Source: Pseudotabrizicola sp051200875 (GTDB lineage: Bacteria > Pseudomonadota > Alphaproteobacteria > Rhodobacterales > Rhodobacteraceae). From it: 64,000 nucleotides of DNA. Shown here one piece after another: positions 62,869 through 64,000 of this stretch (the first letter of the stretch is position 1; each line of letters starts with the position of its first letter). The stretch lies in contig NZ_CP195191.1 in assembly GCF_051200875.1 (NCBI RefSeq), positions 186,001 through 250,000 of the forward strand, in the 5' to 3' direction. The notes under the pieces were generated by a model. That model had not been told where the DNA came from. It worked only from the letters and a program-made list of their open reading frames with translations, and did no database searches. The translations under genes were made by a program, and so were the position numbers.

Positions 62869-63998
62869 GTCGCTGAACCGCCGACCGTCAGGCCGCCAAT
62901 CATCAGGGTGGGCTGGCCGACTCCGACTGGGACCCACTGGCCTGCCTTGCCGCAATTTCCAATGCCCGGATCAAGTTTCAGGTCGTTTCCAATCGCGCGG
63001 ATCTGTTTAAGGGCTGTTGCGCCATCGCCAATCAACGTTGCACCTTTTACGGGGGCGCCAACCTTGCCGTTTTTGACCCGGTAGGCCTCGGTGCAGGAAA
63101 AGACGAATTTGCCATTGGTGATATCAACCTGACCGCCGCCAAACCCAACGGCGTAAATACCATCTTTTAAACCTGCCAAAATGTCCTTTGGGTCATCCTG
63201 ACCAGCCAGCATGTAGGTGTTCGTCATTCGCGGCATCGGGATATGAGCAAAGCTTTCACGTCGCCCATTGCCCGTGGGCTTGACCCCCATCAGACGCGCA
63301 TTCTGACGGTCTTGCATATAGCCGACCAATACGCCGTCTTCGATCAAGACGTTCTTCCCCGAAGGTGTGCCTTCGTCGTCTACACTGATCGACCCGCGCC
63401 TGTTTGGGATTGTGCCGTCATCTAGAACCGTCACTCCCCTTGCCGCAATCTGCTGCCCCATAAGGCCGGCAAAGGCCGACGTCTTCTTGCGGTTGAAGTC
63501 GCCTTCGAGGCCGTGACCGATGGCTTCATGCAGCAAGATTCCGGGCCAGCCGGGGCCAAGGACCACATCCATGATTCCCGCAGGTGCAGCTTCCGCCTCA
63601 AGATTAACCAAGGCAATTCTTAGCGCTTCGGCCACCATCGGTTTCCAGTGGTCTGGTTCCAGAAGGCCGGAAAGGCCAAACCGGCCACCCCCACCCATGC
63701 CACCCTGTTCGCGATGCCCCTTGTCTTCGACAATGACGCTTACATTCAGCCGCGCCATTGGGCGAATGTCGGTAAACCGAAGTCCTTCGGGCCGCAGAAT
63801 CTCAATTTCCTGATAAGAGGCTGAAATTGTAGCTGAAACCTGCACGATCCGAGGGTCCAGCCCACGGGCGTAGGCATCAATTTCGCGCAGCATGTCCAGC
63901 TTTACAGGGAAACTCGCATCCGCGATCGGGTCGGCATCGCCGTAAAGCTTTACATTTGTTCTTTGCGGGGCAGGGGCCAAGACGCCGCCCCCAGATCC
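62865..63998 (-). CDS. tldD: TldD metalloprotease, 3' part (5' end outside window)
   Basis: The last 378 residues of TldD, a zinc-dependent protease that with TldE (PmbA) processes peptides such as microcin precursors and some modified peptides. The metal motif is LLHEAIGHGLEGDFN. Other marks are the glycine-rich DVVLGPGWPGILL, RRGSISVDDEGTPSGKNVLI and the ending VPVGVGQPTLMIGGLTVGG. The frame runs open to the right edge (GSGGGVLAPAPQRTN), so the internal TTG at 63980 is not the start. A small membrane-protein gene is coupled downstream. Confidence 0.93.
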   Translation of the reverse strand, partial: GSGGGVLAPAPQRTNVKLYGDADPIADASFPVKLDMLREIDAYARGLDPRIVQVSATISASYQEIEILRPEGLRFTDIRPMARLNVSVIVEDKGHREQGGMGGGGRFGLSGLLEPDHWKPMVAEALRIALVNLEAEAAPAGIMDVVLGPGWPGILLHEAIGHGLEGDFNRKKTSAFAGLMGQQIAARGVTVLDDGTIPNRRGSISVDDEGTPSGKNVLIEDGVLVGYMQDRQNARLMGVKPTGNGRRESFAHIPMPRMTNTYMLAGQDDPKDILAGLKDGIYAVGFGGGQVDITNGKFVFSCTEAYRVKNGKVGAPVKGATLIGDGATALKQIRAIGNDLKLDPGIGNCGKAGQWVPVGVGQPTLMIGGLTVGGSAT

Positions 63999-64000
63999 AA

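Noticed and set aside
1..64000. tRNA/rRNA genes, CRISPR arrays, IS elements, prophage or toxin-antitoxin modules
   Set aside because: I looked through intergenic regions and proteins and found no cloverleaf pattern, regular repeat-spacer array, transposase, integrase or phage structural protein.

Overview
The window is a chromosomal segment of an alphaproteobacterium, almost certainly a member of the Rhodobacterales (Rhodobacteraceae/Roseobacter group). The evidence is moderately high GC, the gene order trpG-trpD-trpC-moaC-moeA-lexA beside comEC and gltX, an alphaproteobacterial SOS box (GTTC-N7-GTTC) in front of lexA, the SUV3-like helicase/S4/fdxA/carD cluster, and intergenic elements built on a GGGATATTT core that I associate with this group. 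No rRNA, tRNA, CRISPR array, IS element or prophage was seen. Most of the window is ordinary core genome, and several accessory islands lie within it.

Layout. 1-4.0 kb: 3' part of an SUV3-like helicase gene, an S4 RNA-binding protein, a 7Fe ferredoxin and a CarD regulator. 4.0-5.9 kb: divergent cobS and cobT (lower-ligand steps of cobalamin assembly). 5.9-9.8 kb: a 1016-residue envelope protein with PilM/GspL-like and PilP/GspC-like ends, divergent from a periplasmic SIMPL protein. 9.9-11.7 kb: metY, with a structured leader, and a VOC protein. 11.8-21.3 kb: a minus-strand amine/polyamine gamma-glutamylation cluster made of an amino-acid-type ABC transporter, two glutamine-synthetase-like ligases, a class I amidotransferase, a PuuB-like oxidase and a DegT aminotransferase. 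21.4-27.3 kb: PhnD-like and TerB-like proteins, a lytic transglycosylase, gatB, a GST, a DUF4177 protein and a HisC-like aminotransferase.

27.3-38.5 kb is the most accessory-looking part. It holds a SEL1-repeat protein, a two-domain methyltransferase, a TPR-GT4 glycosyltransferase, a MurG/GT28-like protein and a partner of unknown function, all suggesting a glycan or glycoprotein locus. Three small secreted proteins follow, then a 700-bp non-coding stretch ending in a REP-like inverted element. 38.5-51.4 kb: valS (with an AT-rich insertion), an HxlR-regulated VOC/DUF1428 pair, an Lrp regulator, ornithine decarboxylase, an orphan CoxL-type subunit, a DUF2235 hydrolase, N-carbamoylputrescine amidase and gltA. 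51.5-64 kb: gltX, comEC, lexA, moeA, moaC, trpC, ung, trpD, trpG, a YibQ-like protein, a small membrane protein and the 3' part of tldD.

Two themes link the regions. Putrescine appears on both sides of metabolism: ODC and AguB make it, and the gamma-glutamylation cluster could degrade it or related amines. The 27-36 kb block looks like a laterally variable glycosylation locus. The best leads for something undescribed are that locus, the 1016-residue envelope protein, the phased CGTGGT repeats upstream of the HisC-like gene, the TTGATCAA sites around the ABC transporter, and the metY leader.
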